From assembly GCA_039000515.1 (NCBI GenBank), contig JBCFYV010000012.1, forward strand, positions 33,152,922-33,216,921: a stretch of 64,000 nt of DNA, written 5' to 3'. The DNA is from Timema cristinae. Taxonomy: Eukaryota > Arthropoda > Insecta > Phasmatodea > Timematidae. A program made the translations under genes and the position numbers. The notes beneath the pieces are model-generated. The model did not search any database. It had not been told where the DNA came from and was given only the letters and a program-made list of their open reading frames with translations. Shown one piece after another: positions 25,611 through 35,146 of the stretch. Each line of letters starts with the position of its first letter. Position 1 is the first letter of the stretch.

Positions 25611-26222
25611 GTAATGTAACTTTGCCCCTGAAAAGTATGTGAAAGCATTGACAATAATATAGTCCTAATTTTATAAACGTATTTAATTTTATTTAAATTA
25701 TATAGTATATTAAATGGCGCTTAAAGCACTTCTTCTTCTAAGAAGGCAAAAGCCACTGATCAGTGACGTCACGCACGTGACATTAGTAAGGTCAAGTTGA
25801 CAATATAAGATTTTTAAATAATAACTTCCTCTTCTCGAAGGTTCGAAGAGAGATTTTTAAATGTAACTTGAGTCATTTTCCGGCTCTAGAACCTCCCAGT
25901 AAAACCGAGATGTTTTTGTCTTGTATTTTGTTTTTCTAAACTAAACCTTCTCGAAGCTTCCATGAGCAATGTATATATACGAAGGATGGTGCAATGTAAG
26001 GGCAGTACTACTCAGAACTCACTAGGCACTAGTCACTTGGCGTACAGTCCTTGAACCACTCGGAACTTGAGCACCTGTCCGCGCTCGTACTATAGGCCGC
26101 GTATATATTTCGACGACATGATCTATTTTCTCTAGAAATAAACCGAGATTTAGAAATAAAAAACATGTCAACATAAAAAGTGTGTATTAATTATACAATA
26201 TTTAAATCACCAATAACTCTTT
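25611..26222 (+). mobile_element. Possible LTR (solo or truncated)
   Basis: The stretch has the order expected of an LTR: enhancer-like sites (CRE, two heat-shock elements), TATA, two AATAAA signals, then a TTGGCGC primer-binding-like motif directly downstream (26223 on). A TGTAATGTAAC start near 25610 and the primer site are only candidate boundaries. I cannot see a second LTR, gag or pol. The alternative is an ordinary host stress promoter with an unusual leader. Confidence 0.3.
25764..26030 (+). promoter_or_regulatory. Heat-shock/CRE promoter-like module
   Basis: A perfect CRE palindrome TGACGTCA lies at 25764-25771. Two perfect three-pentamer heat-shock elements follow: CTTCT-CGAAG-GTTCG at 25831-25845 and CTTCT-CGAAG-CTTCC at 25947-25961. 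A TATA-like TATATATA lies at 25972-25979, 11 bases after the second. A start site would be expected near 26000-26010, where an initiator-like ACTCAGA occurs. Heat-shock factor binds alternating nGAAn/nTTCn units, so this would be a stress-inducible promoter if it works. It could belong to a host stress gene or be the U3 region of an LTR. AATAAA signals at about 26145 and 26155 favour the latter. No downstream coding sequence is visible. Confidence 0.5.
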
Positions 26223-26480
26223 AATTGGCGCTCGATCACGGGGCTATAAATACCAATTAGCTCACCACATCAAAATACCGGACCGCTTTAATTAGTGCTC
26301 GACCACGGGGCAATTATCAGCTAATTAAACGGTATAACTTCAATCGACGCCCAATGCGACGAACCAGATCCAGAATTCATCGATCGACGCGGAGAGAGAC
26401 GTCCAAAACATCATAATTGGCGCCCAACGTAAGCAGTAATATTTCTATAACACTTAAATTGGCGCACAACGTAGGGACCC
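26223..26480 (+). repeat. Five primer-binding-site-like repeats
   Basis: AATTGGCGCTCGATCACGGG (26223 on), AATTAGTGCTCGACCACGGG (26290 on), CAATCGACGCCCAATGCGAC (26341 on), AATTGGCGCCCAACGT (26415 on) and AAATTGGCGCACAACGTAGG (26457 on) are variants of one motif, spaced 42-74 bases apart. TGGCGCCCAACG is the classic tRNA-complementary primer site of many Ty3/gypsy and BEL elements. Five in a row is not normal for one element. Copy four also contains a strong donor-like GTAAGC. Confidence 0.55.
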
Positions 26481-26489
26481 GTAAAATAA

Positions 26490-26681
26490 AATACGCTTCA
26501 TTTCGTTATATCAAAAACGCGTAAAGCGAAATCGCGTATAACAAGAGATACCTGTATTTAACGGTCCCATTGTGCATTTTCCTCATTTATTTTAGGCATG
26601 CCAAAAATTATAATCAATACACACAACAAATTAAGAAAAATTATATCTGATGCGGCTCAGCTAAAAATTATGAAACACTGA
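26490..26681 (+). pseudogene. Left end of a pogo-type element with a transposase start
   Basis: TTCGTTATATC, GCGTATAACAAG and TTTAACGGTCCC repeat the AACGA-type steps seen in pogo termini. An acceptor-like TTTATTTTAG precedes an ATG at 26598 with 27 codons (to 26681), including NKLRKIISDAAQLKIMKH. That resembles the start of a psq/CENPB helix-turn-helix (KRK.L...KL.II+). The frame stops there and nothing follows in other frames, so it is a fragment. The small ORF could also be chance. Confidence 0.35.
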
Positions 26682-27349
26682 AAATTAAAGTAGGTGTCCA
26701 TACACCTTTGCCCTATATTCGCTACTAGCTATAAAACCACCACATAGTTTTGTAACTTCAATTTTGTTGACTCTCTCAGGGTGTGCATTAAGCAGAGACA
26801 GATGATTTAGTCTACGTTACCTAATCATGGAGCAAAGATAGATTTTTATTCGTATAAGCATTGAAAAACTTATTTCTACAGTAGCTGATGTTGCTGGTAT
26901 CACTATCAGAGTTTTCAAAATCTCTTCAGTGTGTGCTCTAAGTACATTTTATTTTTACTATATTAACTTAGTGTGAATTTTGTATCTTGCTTCAACAAGA
27001 TCCTTACATTATTTAAATGTTTTACTATATTATTTTTGGGGGGGAGGAGAGAGGGATAAAAATGATACTTTTTAACCCCTTCTATTTCTGGGTGGGGTTG
27101 GGGGATGAAAGTTAACCCCGTACCTCCCCATTCCCACGCCAATGTCTGGGTAAAACTTGTACGCAACCAATGTAATTATTGCACTGATGTGAGTTGACAA
27201 TTATTTAATTAGGTCTCGAATCAATTGTTAACCAAATGTAATGTGGAAATTAATATCATATGCTAAAACACTTCCTTGTCCGAAGTAGTAACAAAATAAT
27301 ACTAAAACCAACTAAATACACCTATGTTTACACTAACGAACAGCTACTT

Positions 27350-27560
27350 TGCTAGCACCAAGGGCTGGCCTCTTATCTAATGTTCAGCATCCATGACTAG
27401 TGATATAGAGAGCCCGAATTCAATTCACGGCTGTACCACAAGTATTTTCCCCGAAGGGGAATTGTTCTTATGTTTGCCATGGTCTGGTTAATTAGGCTTA
27501 AGTTAAATTTAAGACTTGTACTGGCACTACATAATCCTCATCATTATCATCAACTCATCT
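27350..27560 (+). repeat. Possible tRNA-derived SINE, family E
   Basis: GAATTCAATTCACGGCTG resembles a B-box region, followed by a body with TTGCCATGGTCTGGTTAATT and a short (ATC)n-like end (CCTCATCATTATCATCAAC). This is the only copy in the window. Confidence 0.4.
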
Positions 27561-27659
27561 CAGTGGGCAAAAGTAGCCGCACCTACATGATGTCCCAACC
27601 GAGAAAACAGTTACATATCCGCCACTGCCAGTAGAAGACTAGGAATGACTAGCCGACAA

Positions 27660-27935
27660 AGCCCTGGTGGCATAAGCCAGGGAAAAAATCTGGCACCGCT
27701 GGCTGGCCAGTCCTGTCTGGTTTGCTGGTGAAGGCAAGGTAGGAATTTGAATCCCTACCGGGTAAACTAAGGTGGCTTTTACCTCAATAATTTTCTACTC
27801 TTACTCTACATAGCCTTCAGGTACAGTTTATTTAAATTCTACCTCCCTCATCCTTATACCATAAGTCAAAATATGAGGATGCTCCAGATGGTTAAACAGA
27901 CTAGGGGAGCGGTGGGAAAGACCCCACTTATAACT
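27660..27935 (+). repeat. SINE family B, diverged
   Basis: A tRNA-like head with B-box-like GGAATTTGAATCCC is followed by the family body (AAGGTGGCTTTTACC, TAAATTCTACCTCCCTCATC). The 3' tail is weakly conserved (TTAAACAGACTAGGGGAGCG). Confidence 0.6.
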
Positions 27936-28302
27936 GACTTAAGGTTTATATATAATACATAGCTTTATAACGCATTGACCTCATACGTATGAAGTAAATA
28001 CCACTATGAATGAACGAACCACGTTTATCCGCGTGAAGATAAGCTTTTATGGCTATTGGTCTGTAATTCCCCGTAAACACGGGCGATGTTTCCGTACTTA
28101 AATCAGTACAATTTAAATATGACGTGTGTACGACCTACTATCATGGTGATAATGAGTAAAACAAGTAGGTATCATCAGAACTTTAGCGTAATTTAGTAGC
28201 GGCGCAGCTTTATTATTTTCGGTAATGTTCAAGTACAGACAGACGCGTGCAGAAATTCAAGTAGTCTTACATCAGTAAAATGAATGAGGCCTATAATGTT
28301 TT

Positions 28303-28556
28303 TGTTAGCACCACGTCTTACAACCGGTTCGGGCTACATATATATATGTGCTAATTATACTAATGAGTTAGAGATGCGTAAGGTTGAATTTAGAGTAAGT
28401 TTAACCACATTCACGTGTAGGGAGAGTAGAAAACCATTTTGGGAAAACCAACCTCAATACACCCGACCAGGACTCGAACCCTAATATCCTCGTTATCGGG
28501 TGTCTTGCCTATCACGAGAGTGTTGCCTTGGCTTAGAACATTCGACCACCAAAGCA
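28303..28556 (-). repeat. SINE family B
   Basis: On the minus strand it has B box GGTTCGAGTCC, body GAGGTTGGTTTTCCC and TAAATTCAACCTTACGC, and the shared tail CCCGAACCGGTTGTAAGACG then TGGTGCTAA. The head includes GGTGGTCGAATG. Confidence 0.85.
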
Positions 28557-28579
28557 GGTTGAATAATAATTCCCTTGTC

Positions 28580-28620
28580 AGGCGTATAGCTCAAACGGGT
28601 AGTAAGACGGACTGCTGGAA
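28580..28620 (+). repeat. Orphan SINE 3' tail
   Basis: GCGTATAGCTCAAACGGGTA then GTAAGACGG is the tail shared by families A and B, here in the opposite orientation to the adjacent SINE and without a recognisable head. Confidence 0.6.
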
Positions 28621-29115
28621 AAAAAAATTTTTGTCTTCTTAACAAAAGTAAAAAGAAATATCTTTGTTGAAATTATATTTGACGGACGTGGTTGTGTTTA
28701 AACGTATTTTATGGTAATAATCATAATTTTTAAAATATGCTATTTGTTTTAATTGATATGTAATGTGTTATTAAAAATGTTTTTGATATATAAAAAAAAT
28801 TTCATATGAGTTTTTTTGTTGGTAACAATAACTAATACTTATTCACAAAACAAATATGAAAACAATGACCGTGTAAATGCAAGTCGTATTTTTCGAAGTA
28901 GTTACTACGCTGGTTATTTACTGTTCCCGTACAGGTTTCTCCTCTGAACTACGTACGAAAATATCACTTTTAAAATAATATATCCGTAAGCATATAACAA
29001 TGAGATGCTAGGTTGCTTGTGGATTCACTTGAAAGTGAATCAGACTTGGAGAAAACCCTGCACTGCAAAGCTATTGGCAAAGATACACGTGTTCTAGGCA
29101 CTTTCGGCAAATTAC

Positions 29116-29142
29116 CATGTCATGTCATGTCATGTCATGTCA
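29116..29142. repeat. (CATGT)n microsatellite
   Basis: About five units of CATGT. Confidence 0.95.
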
Positions 29143-29387
29143 AGTATTGAGTTTACACAGATGGGACAGTGGAAATAGGTTTGAATACTAAGCGCGAAAC
29201 TCTGGAAATTCCCCATGCATCTTTAAATTCCCAAAACCACCTTAGATGCTTGCATAGTTTAGCGCGTACTTCTTGTTTTAGTAGAGATGTGAGATGGACA
29301 ATTTTCCATTTTAGAAAATTCGAAAAAAAAAGAGCTCCCTTAATATTTGTTTCGGAAAATTTTCAATTTTGTGTATCTGTAAAAGAA

Positions 29388-29595
29388 CTACAACTATTTA
29401 AATGGAACGAATGGAATCTAAATAGGTCAGGTTTAAATTTTACACTTTAATTTAGTTTATCCTAAGGACATTGACACCAGAATCATTATCAAACGAATTA
29501 TAATAAAGCAATAACAGCGATTCCTGTTCGCTTATCACACTCACGTATCGATCACAGCGCTTGGTGGTCGAATGCATTACTAACGTAGAAGTTCC
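29388..29595 (-). repeat. Interspersed repeat, family D
   Basis: This copy matches the one at 48886-49137 closely in CTATTTAAATGGAA, ATTATCAAACGAATTATAAT, AAAGCAATAACAGCGATTCC and CACTCACGTATCGA. The head side (minus strand: CTACGTTAGTAATGCATTCG) is a degenerate tRNA-like sequence. Confidence 0.6.
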
Positions 29596-29810
29596 CAGAT
29601 ATGTAATAACTTATATGAGTGGTTTGTGCCAGAGTTGCCTAAACAACATTTACTCTGAAATGAGATTTTGAAGTTCAAACTCAGTCATAATTTTTAAAAT
29701 AACGACTTCTCAGATAAACATAATTTTCATTCTGTTGTATTTTTGGGTCTATATAGTCTATGTAAAAGAGTAATTTAAAAATAATTAAAATGAAAAATAA
29801 ATTATAGGAA

Positions 29811-29933
29811 AGTTTGGCCCTAAAGAAATTAGATTGCAAGTCCTTAAGTGTGGAGTGGGCAAAGTTTTGGCAAGTTTGGCTTTAAAAAATTATATTTCAA
29901 GTCATAAAGTTTGGAGTAGGCAAGTTAAGGCTA
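29811..29933. repeat. Tandem duplication, 62-bp period
   Basis: AGTTTGGC.. TAAAG/AAA.. TTGCAAGTCCTTAAGTGTGG is repeated once as AGTTTGGC.. TTTCAAGTCATAAAGTTTGG. The units are about 62 bp long and visibly diverged. Confidence 0.7.
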
Positions 29934-30074
29934 AGGTAAGAAAATTATATTCAAAATATTTTTATTTTATTAGACTCACAAAGTGCAATGTGGAACAAAC
30001 ATAATATACAAAATAAAGTAAATAAAAGTATAGCATAGTAAATATAGAGGACATTTTCAATCACCGTCTTCATC

Positions 30075-31152
30075 TGTTACATCCAACATCTCTGGATTGT
30101 TTAAGTCCTTCGCCTTTCACTTTAAGACTTCGATAAAAGTTGTGGTGAATTAGTGGAATGTATTTTAACAAAAACATTAAGTCCTTTTTCGTCTTCTTTG
30201 TAAATGCCCTACCTTTGGTAGATAAAAGCTCCAATTGCTAAGGAAAATCTCGGGATGTGCACCCTCTATTCCCTTTTCGTTCTATGTCGACCACATAAAA
30301 ATCTACTAAGTCTGACACGCTGTATTTTTAAAAAAGTTTTTAAGATTCGCCTTTATGGTACTGTAACCATCGTATATTAAGCCATTTCACTTTGTGTTTC
30401 TCTTCTGATATTTTCCTCTTTGTAATTTCACTTTCTAGTGTCTTCCAGGTATAGAAGAACAAACAATTCACTGGTTATACGATGAACCTGGAAATGTGGG
30501 TTTCTTTTCTTTGGTCCCGCTATGACTTTTTCCCATTTCTCAGGAATGTATACTTCTTCTTGATAACTTTTAGACCTCTCGATGACTCCAAAGTCACAGC
30601 TATCAAAACTGTGGCCTGGAATGATTTTTTTTTTTTAATTTATAACCTCAAGACTCAGGTGATTTTGTAAAGCGTAACACAGGAAGAGAGCTGTTTTAAT
30701 ATTACGGTTCTGCCCACCACAGCTGTCACTGTAGAGAGTGAAAATCTTTGTTGTCGATGGAAGAACATTGTTGATATGATTCAGAAGGCATGATGAGAGC
30801 CCCAGGAGATGCAACATTTTCAGGCCACACATATATGCTAAAGCTACATACAAATGCAATATATTCACAAATAATTAAAAATATTTATCAAAAAATTATG
30901 TCTAAGCCTCTGCATTTATTATGGGTTATGAAACATTATAAGATACAAACCTGCCTAACCCATACATGATTTTCAATACATTAAAAAACAATTAAAATAA
31001 ATAAATTTTTTGATAAAACTATACATAGTACAAATAACACATACCTGAGAATCCAAATCCCCATAACCTGGTTCGTAGGCTTTGTCAACTTCATTATTAT
31101 CTTCAAAAATACCGAAAACGTTCTCAAGGTCTGACTGCTCATCCGCCATGTT
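30075..31152 (-). pseudogene. Decayed transposase-like gene with a first exon and donor site
   Basis: The first exon starts with ATG at 31150 on the minus strand and reads MADEQSDLENVFGIFEDN, then EVDKAYEPGYGDLDSQ, ending at a CAG|GTATGT donor. Downstream on the same strand are YVWPENVASPGAL (frame-shifted), LLNHINNVLPSTTK and FTLYSDSCGGQNRNIKTAL (about 30700-30760). Then come KWLNIRWLQYHKGES (about 30375), a VDIERKGN stretch and KDLMFLLKYIPLIHHNFY (about 30130-30190). This order matches a protein family repeated in many arthropod genomes whose signature is SD(S/T)CGGQNRN, probably an RNase H-fold transposase. I know it by pattern only and cannot name its superfamily. At least two frame changes and a stop break it. 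Confidence 0.55.
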
Positions 31153-31626
31153 TGTTGTTGGCTAGGCAATTATAGCCCACACAACTTACCTGTTAGTCCT
31201 CACTGCCTAACCTTTGACTAGATATCAGCACTGAACACAGCTATCGGGAAGGTTAAACAAATTTGGCACACATCATTTACGGCCATGCTCGACAAAAATC
31301 AGTGATTTTAAAATTTTGTTGTTTGGGTAACTCTGGCACTGAACCATTAATATATTATAGTAAAAGACTAGTCTTAACAAATACACCACCCTACCCTGGG
31401 ATTTTAATGATCTGAAAACATTACCGAAAAATGCTCATCTCTAATTACCATTATTTTTTGGATTCCGTATTTGCTAGCAAATTCTATCTTTCTTCCTTTA
31501 CCCCCCTCCAAGCACACACACTTGTCCCCAACACACTATTTATGGCCTTATTTATATATTTAATAGGCTTCAGGAGTTACCTCCCCCGACCCTGTCCCTT
31601 CACCAACTTAATAGGTCACACGTTGC

Positions 31627-32243
31627 CACTGCGCTTTCCAACCTTTTTCAGCTGATGCTCCCCTTGGATGTCGGTAGACCATCAAATTCCCACACTACCC
31701 CTCCTCTATTTTATGGAAAAGTTTTTAAAAGTCTTTACAAAAATTACTTTCTGGTCACTTCTTTATTTTATACAGGTAGCAAATTGGTACAGAAAAATAT
31801 TACTGAAAATTTGTGTGATAGTTGGAATAGTTTTGTTTTCATCAGTTTTTGAATATTGGGTTTGGTGTTTAACAGAGCGCACCGCAAATCACTTTCCACT
31901 CAAGTCGACAACGCTGTTTAGTTTTTATGAGTCAGAGTTGAAGATTTGGGGGTGTTGCACGTGGCTGCAATGGTAGATTAGGAGGAGGGTAGAAAGAAGA
32001 AAGGGGGCCAATCCAAGGTTTGCGGGCTTGAAAATAAACACGTGCATGCGCACGAGCGTCTTACCTTTTGATTGCTAGCCTAATTTTTTTTACAACTGGT
32101 GGGCAGTGTCGCCAACAACGCACAAAAAATTATCTTGATTACTTTGAAAAAGTGATTGAAATAAAAAAAAAGTCTTCATTTCTTAGCTGATTTTAACGTC
32201 ATTTCCGAATTGGTCCATGCACCCAAGGTTGGGAGCCAATGTG
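31627..32243. mobile_element. Non-autonomous hAT-like element
   Basis: The left end reads CACTGCGCTTTCCAACCTT and the right end, on the opposite strand, reads CACATTGGCTCCCAACCTT. Thirteen of 19 positions agree, ending in the shared CCAACCTT. Both resemble hAT tips (CAGTGGTTCTCAACCT). The left inner sequence GATGCTCCCCTTGG and the right inner GGGTGCATGGACC fit the same class. No 8-bp duplication remains and no transposase frame is present. Confidence 0.5.
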
Positions 32244-32446
32244 TTAGACTAAATTGTCACTGAGGGTGAGATTGGGGTTAGAATACTGATCAGGTGTACT
32301 GAGGGTAACATTTTCTAAATTGTTATCCACTCTTCTTCCACGCAAATTAAAAGCAGGTATATTTCCTCAAATTCTACCTTCTTCATTCCAATTTATTTGA
32401 AGTAGTGTAGAGCAGCCTACACGCATAACCCGAACGTGTACTAAGA
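32230..32446 (+). repeat. SINE family B, interrupted by the LINE (5' part)
   Basis: The body (AAATTCTACCTTCTTCATTC) and tail (CGCATAACCCGAACGTGTAC) match family B. The tail breaks at GTGTACTAAGA (32436-32446). It resumes at 38762 after the LINE as AACGGTGG, which completes the consensus tail. The head is decayed (GGGGTTAGAATACTGATCAG). Confidence 0.75.
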
Positions 32447-32818
32447 TTATTATTATTATTATTGTTTAGAGGCCCATCGACACATCGAGGTCATTAGGGC
32501 CTTGAAATATATGAAAAACATAACTAAATCCCCATTGGGGAAAGAGATAAAACATTCACCATCTGAGACACTCCATAGGAGTGCTCAAATGGCCTCTTAG
32601 TATAAATTAAGTGATACACCTGCTAAAAAAAAACCACAAGTGTATCACTCCAATAAAAAGACAAAACAAACATATTAAAATATAACACGTTAAACTGACA
32701 CAACATGTTAAAATTATAATACGTTAAAAAGACAAAACAACATGTTAAATTGTAATAAAACTGTTAAAAAGATCTCAATATGAGATAATATCCAAAAGAG
32801 CCACTTTATAAAAGTGAC
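32447..32818 (-). other. LINE 3' untranslated region and (AAT)n tail
   Basis: Non-coding sequence follows the ORF2 stop. It ends on the minus strand with GACCTCGATGTGTCGATGGG, CCTCTAAAC and then six or more AAT units. The 3' end differs from the tail shared by SINE families A and B, so this LINE is not obviously the partner that copies them, although both use TAA-type tails. Confidence 0.8.
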
Positions 32819-35146
32819 TCAAATGGCATTAAAAAGATCCGCCTGGCGTATAAAACGGAGTAAACAAATAACTCCATCCGCACTATCGCGTAATAAAAAA
32901 CGTAAGTCACCTTTAAAATCAAGAGCCAGACGGATAGGGGCTAGTTTGCGACACTCCACCAAAATGTGATGCACACTAAGGGGAGTATCACAAAACTCAC
33001 ACACTGGAGGTGGATCCCCTCTTAGTAAAAAACTATGGGTCAATGCAGTATGCCCGACGCGGAGTCTCGTCACGATGACCTCCTCTCTTCTAGACTTTCG
33101 TATAGAAGAGGGCCATCGCGACACACCGTCCCTGATGGACCGCAGCTTGTTCTGAGCAGGGGTCGAGACCCACTGCTCGTGCCAGGTGCGTAAGACTCCA
33201 CGCCGAACATAACCCTTTAGATCTAAAAACATGACACCCAAACTCGCCTCCGGAGGCATACGTGCTGCCTCCTTGGCTGCCTGGTCCGCCAGTTCATTTC
33301 CTGGAAGACCAGCGTGACCAGGAATCCAGCAAAAGGCGAGCCGGGTGCTTAATGAATCAATTTTTAAAATTTGTTCGTGAATCATCTGCACGAGAGGATT
33401 CCACGAGTAGAGAGTGGACAATGCCAACATAGCACTCATGGAATCCGTGCAGATGAGGACAGAACGGTGACTACTTCGGTAAACAAAACACAAAGATTTA
33501 AAAATGGCATATAATTCAGCTGTAAAAACACTGGTTTCATTAGGTAAACCAAATTTAAAATTGGATCCTTCCACAACAAAAGCACATCCCACGGAGACTC
33601 CAGATTTAGAGCCATCAGTGTAGATGCGCTCAAATCCGTGAAAGCGAGTGGAGAGGAGCTCATTAAAAGTCCTCTCATATACAAAGTTTGGGGTGGTCGC
33701 TTTAGGGAACTTGGCAAGATCAAAATGGCATTTCGGAGGGCGTATTTTCCAGGGAGAAACTCGACCTGGTGATGTGGGGATAGCCTTTGGCAGGACTATC
33801 CCACACGTGTCGAAAACAGATAGCATCCGGATCCCAACCGGCCTTGTACTACGCCATTTAGTTTCATACAAGACACGGTTAGGGGGATGAAATACAGGGC
33901 GGTAAGCAACATTATTTGGCATGCAATGCAGTTTCGACACGTAAGATGCCAGGAGGTAAGACCGCCGGTAAGAAAGAGGGGGCTCACCGGCGTCAGCACA
34001 GATGCTGACGACTGGACTGGTACGAAAAGCACCAGTAGCCAGTCGAATGCCAGCATGGTGGACGCTATCGAGCATCTTTAACGCCGAGGGTCTAGCGGAA
34101 CCATATACAAAACTGCCGTAATCAAGTTTTGATCTCACCAAGGCTCTATAGAGACGCATCAAGGTTTCCCTATCAGCACCCCAAGAGCGACCACTCACAA
34201 CTTTAAGTAAATTCAAAGCTTTAATACACCTCGCTTTCAGGTCTTTGATGTGGGGGATCCAAGTTAGTTTAAAATCGAATAAAAGTCCCAAGAACCTTAC
34301 GGTCTCGGAGACAGGTAAAACAACGTTGTTCATTAAAATATTGGGGGCTGGCTGTATTCCACGTAATCTATGGAAGTGGACGACAGTCGTCTTGGCCGCA
34401 GAGAAACGAAAGCCATTACGAGATGCCCACAACCATAGATTGTTTACAGCGAGTTGTATCTGTCGTTCAGCCCTGTGGAGACTTGATGAACTGCAATAAA
34501 TTGTGTAGTCATCCACAAAAAGACATGAACGGACAGGTACGTGCACGTTGTCCACGATGCTATTTATCGCGATAGCGAATAACGTAGTGCTTAAAATACT
34601 ACCCTGAGGCACCCCATTTTCTTGAATAAAATCATCGGATAAGGTGTTGTTTAACCTTACCCGGAAGTGTCTATCAGACATAAAATTAGATATAAAAATA
34701 GGGAGGTTCCCCCGGAACCCCCAATTAAACAGGGTTTTTAAAATGCCGTACCGCCAGGTGGTGTCGTAAGCCTTCTCCAAATCAAAAAAGACAGCCAAGA
34801 GGTGCTGTTTATGGAGGAAAGCGTCACGAGCTGCTGTCTCAAGGCGAACAAGGTGATCCACCGTGGATCGGTTACGGCGAAAACCACATTGCATATTGGA
34901 TAGTAGATTGCGGGATTCTAGATACCATATAAATCTTTTATTGATCATTTTCTCTAATATTTTGCATACACAACTAGTTAAGGCTATCGGTCTATAACTA
35001 GTTGGCTCTAATTTATCCTTGCCACTTTTATATATTGGGATAACGGTTGCTTGCCTCCACAGTGTTGGGAATTGACGAGATTCCCAAACACAATTGTAGA
35101 GGTCTAAGAGGAACGCCCGTCCAGCAGGGGACAGTTGGCGCAACAT
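32819..35146 (-). CDS. LINE ORF2, reverse transcriptase and RNase H part
   Basis: This 775-codon frame carries the catalytic core of the LINE. Counting from its first Met, motif A is FDLEKAYD (121-128), followed by VPQGSILS (179-186) and FVDD (210-213), the YXDD-box equivalent, with V where A is commoner. The RNase H acidic residues are TDGS (D511), AELYAI (E544), CTDSMSA (D568) and NELADQAAK (D621). A C-terminal C716-X2-C719-X7-H727-X4-C732 motif closes the protein, as usual for the group. The Met is only the first ATG after a frameshift. In the intact protein this part follows the endonuclease domain (35104-36510) without a break, so the real ORF2 is about 1230 codons. The homologous frame continues upstream through PDDIHYEML to the C5 run at 35242-35246. 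Confidence 0.92.
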   Translation of the reverse strand: MLRQLSPAGRAFLLDLYNCVWESRQFPTLWRQATVIPIYKSGKDKLEPTSYRPIALTSCVCKILEKMINKRFIWYLESRNLLSNMQCGFRRNRSTVDHLVRLETAARDAFLHKQHLLAVFFDLEKAYDTTWRYGILKTLFNWGFRGNLPIFISNFMSDRHFRVRLNNTLSDDFIQENGVPQGSILSTTLFAIAINSIVDNVHVPVRSCLFVDDYTIYCSSSSLHRAERQIQLAVNNLWLWASRNGFRFSAAKTTVVHFHRLRGIQPAPNILMNNVVLPVSETVRFLGLLFDFKLTWIPHIKDLKARCIKALNLLKVVSGRSWGADRETLMRLYRALVRSKLDYGSFVYGSARPSALKMLDSVHHAGIRLATGAFRTSPVVSICADAGEPPLSYRRSYLLASYVSKLHCMPNNVAYRPVFHPPNRVLYETKWRSTRPVGIRMLSVFDTCGIVLPKAIPTSPGRVSPWKIRPPKCHFDLAKFPKATTPNFVYERTFNELLSTRFHGFERIYTDGSKSGVSVGCAFVVEGSNFKFGLPNETSVFTAELYAIFKSLCFVYRSSHRSVLICTDSMSAMLALSTLYSWNPLVQMIHEQILKIDSLSTRLAFCWIPGHAGLPGNELADQAAKEAARMPPEASLGVMFLDLKGYVRRGVLRTWHEQWVSTPAQNKLRSIRDGVSRWPSSIRKSRREEVIVTRLRVGHTALTHSFLLRGDPPPVCEFCDTPLSVHHILVECRKLAPIRLALDFKGDLRFLLRDSADGVICLLRFIRQADLFNAI

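Noticed and set aside
29811..29933. CRISPR-like repeat and spacer arrangement
   Set aside because: There are only two diverged 62-base units in a eukaryotic context. It is a tandem duplication.
31619..32251. 8-bp target duplication of the second hAT-like element
   Set aside because: The flanks CACGTTGC and TTAGACTA do not match. The element is called on its tips alone with reduced confidence.
33436..34499. Several 80-95 codon frames on both strands
   Set aside because: They are shadows of the LINE reverse transcriptase frame.
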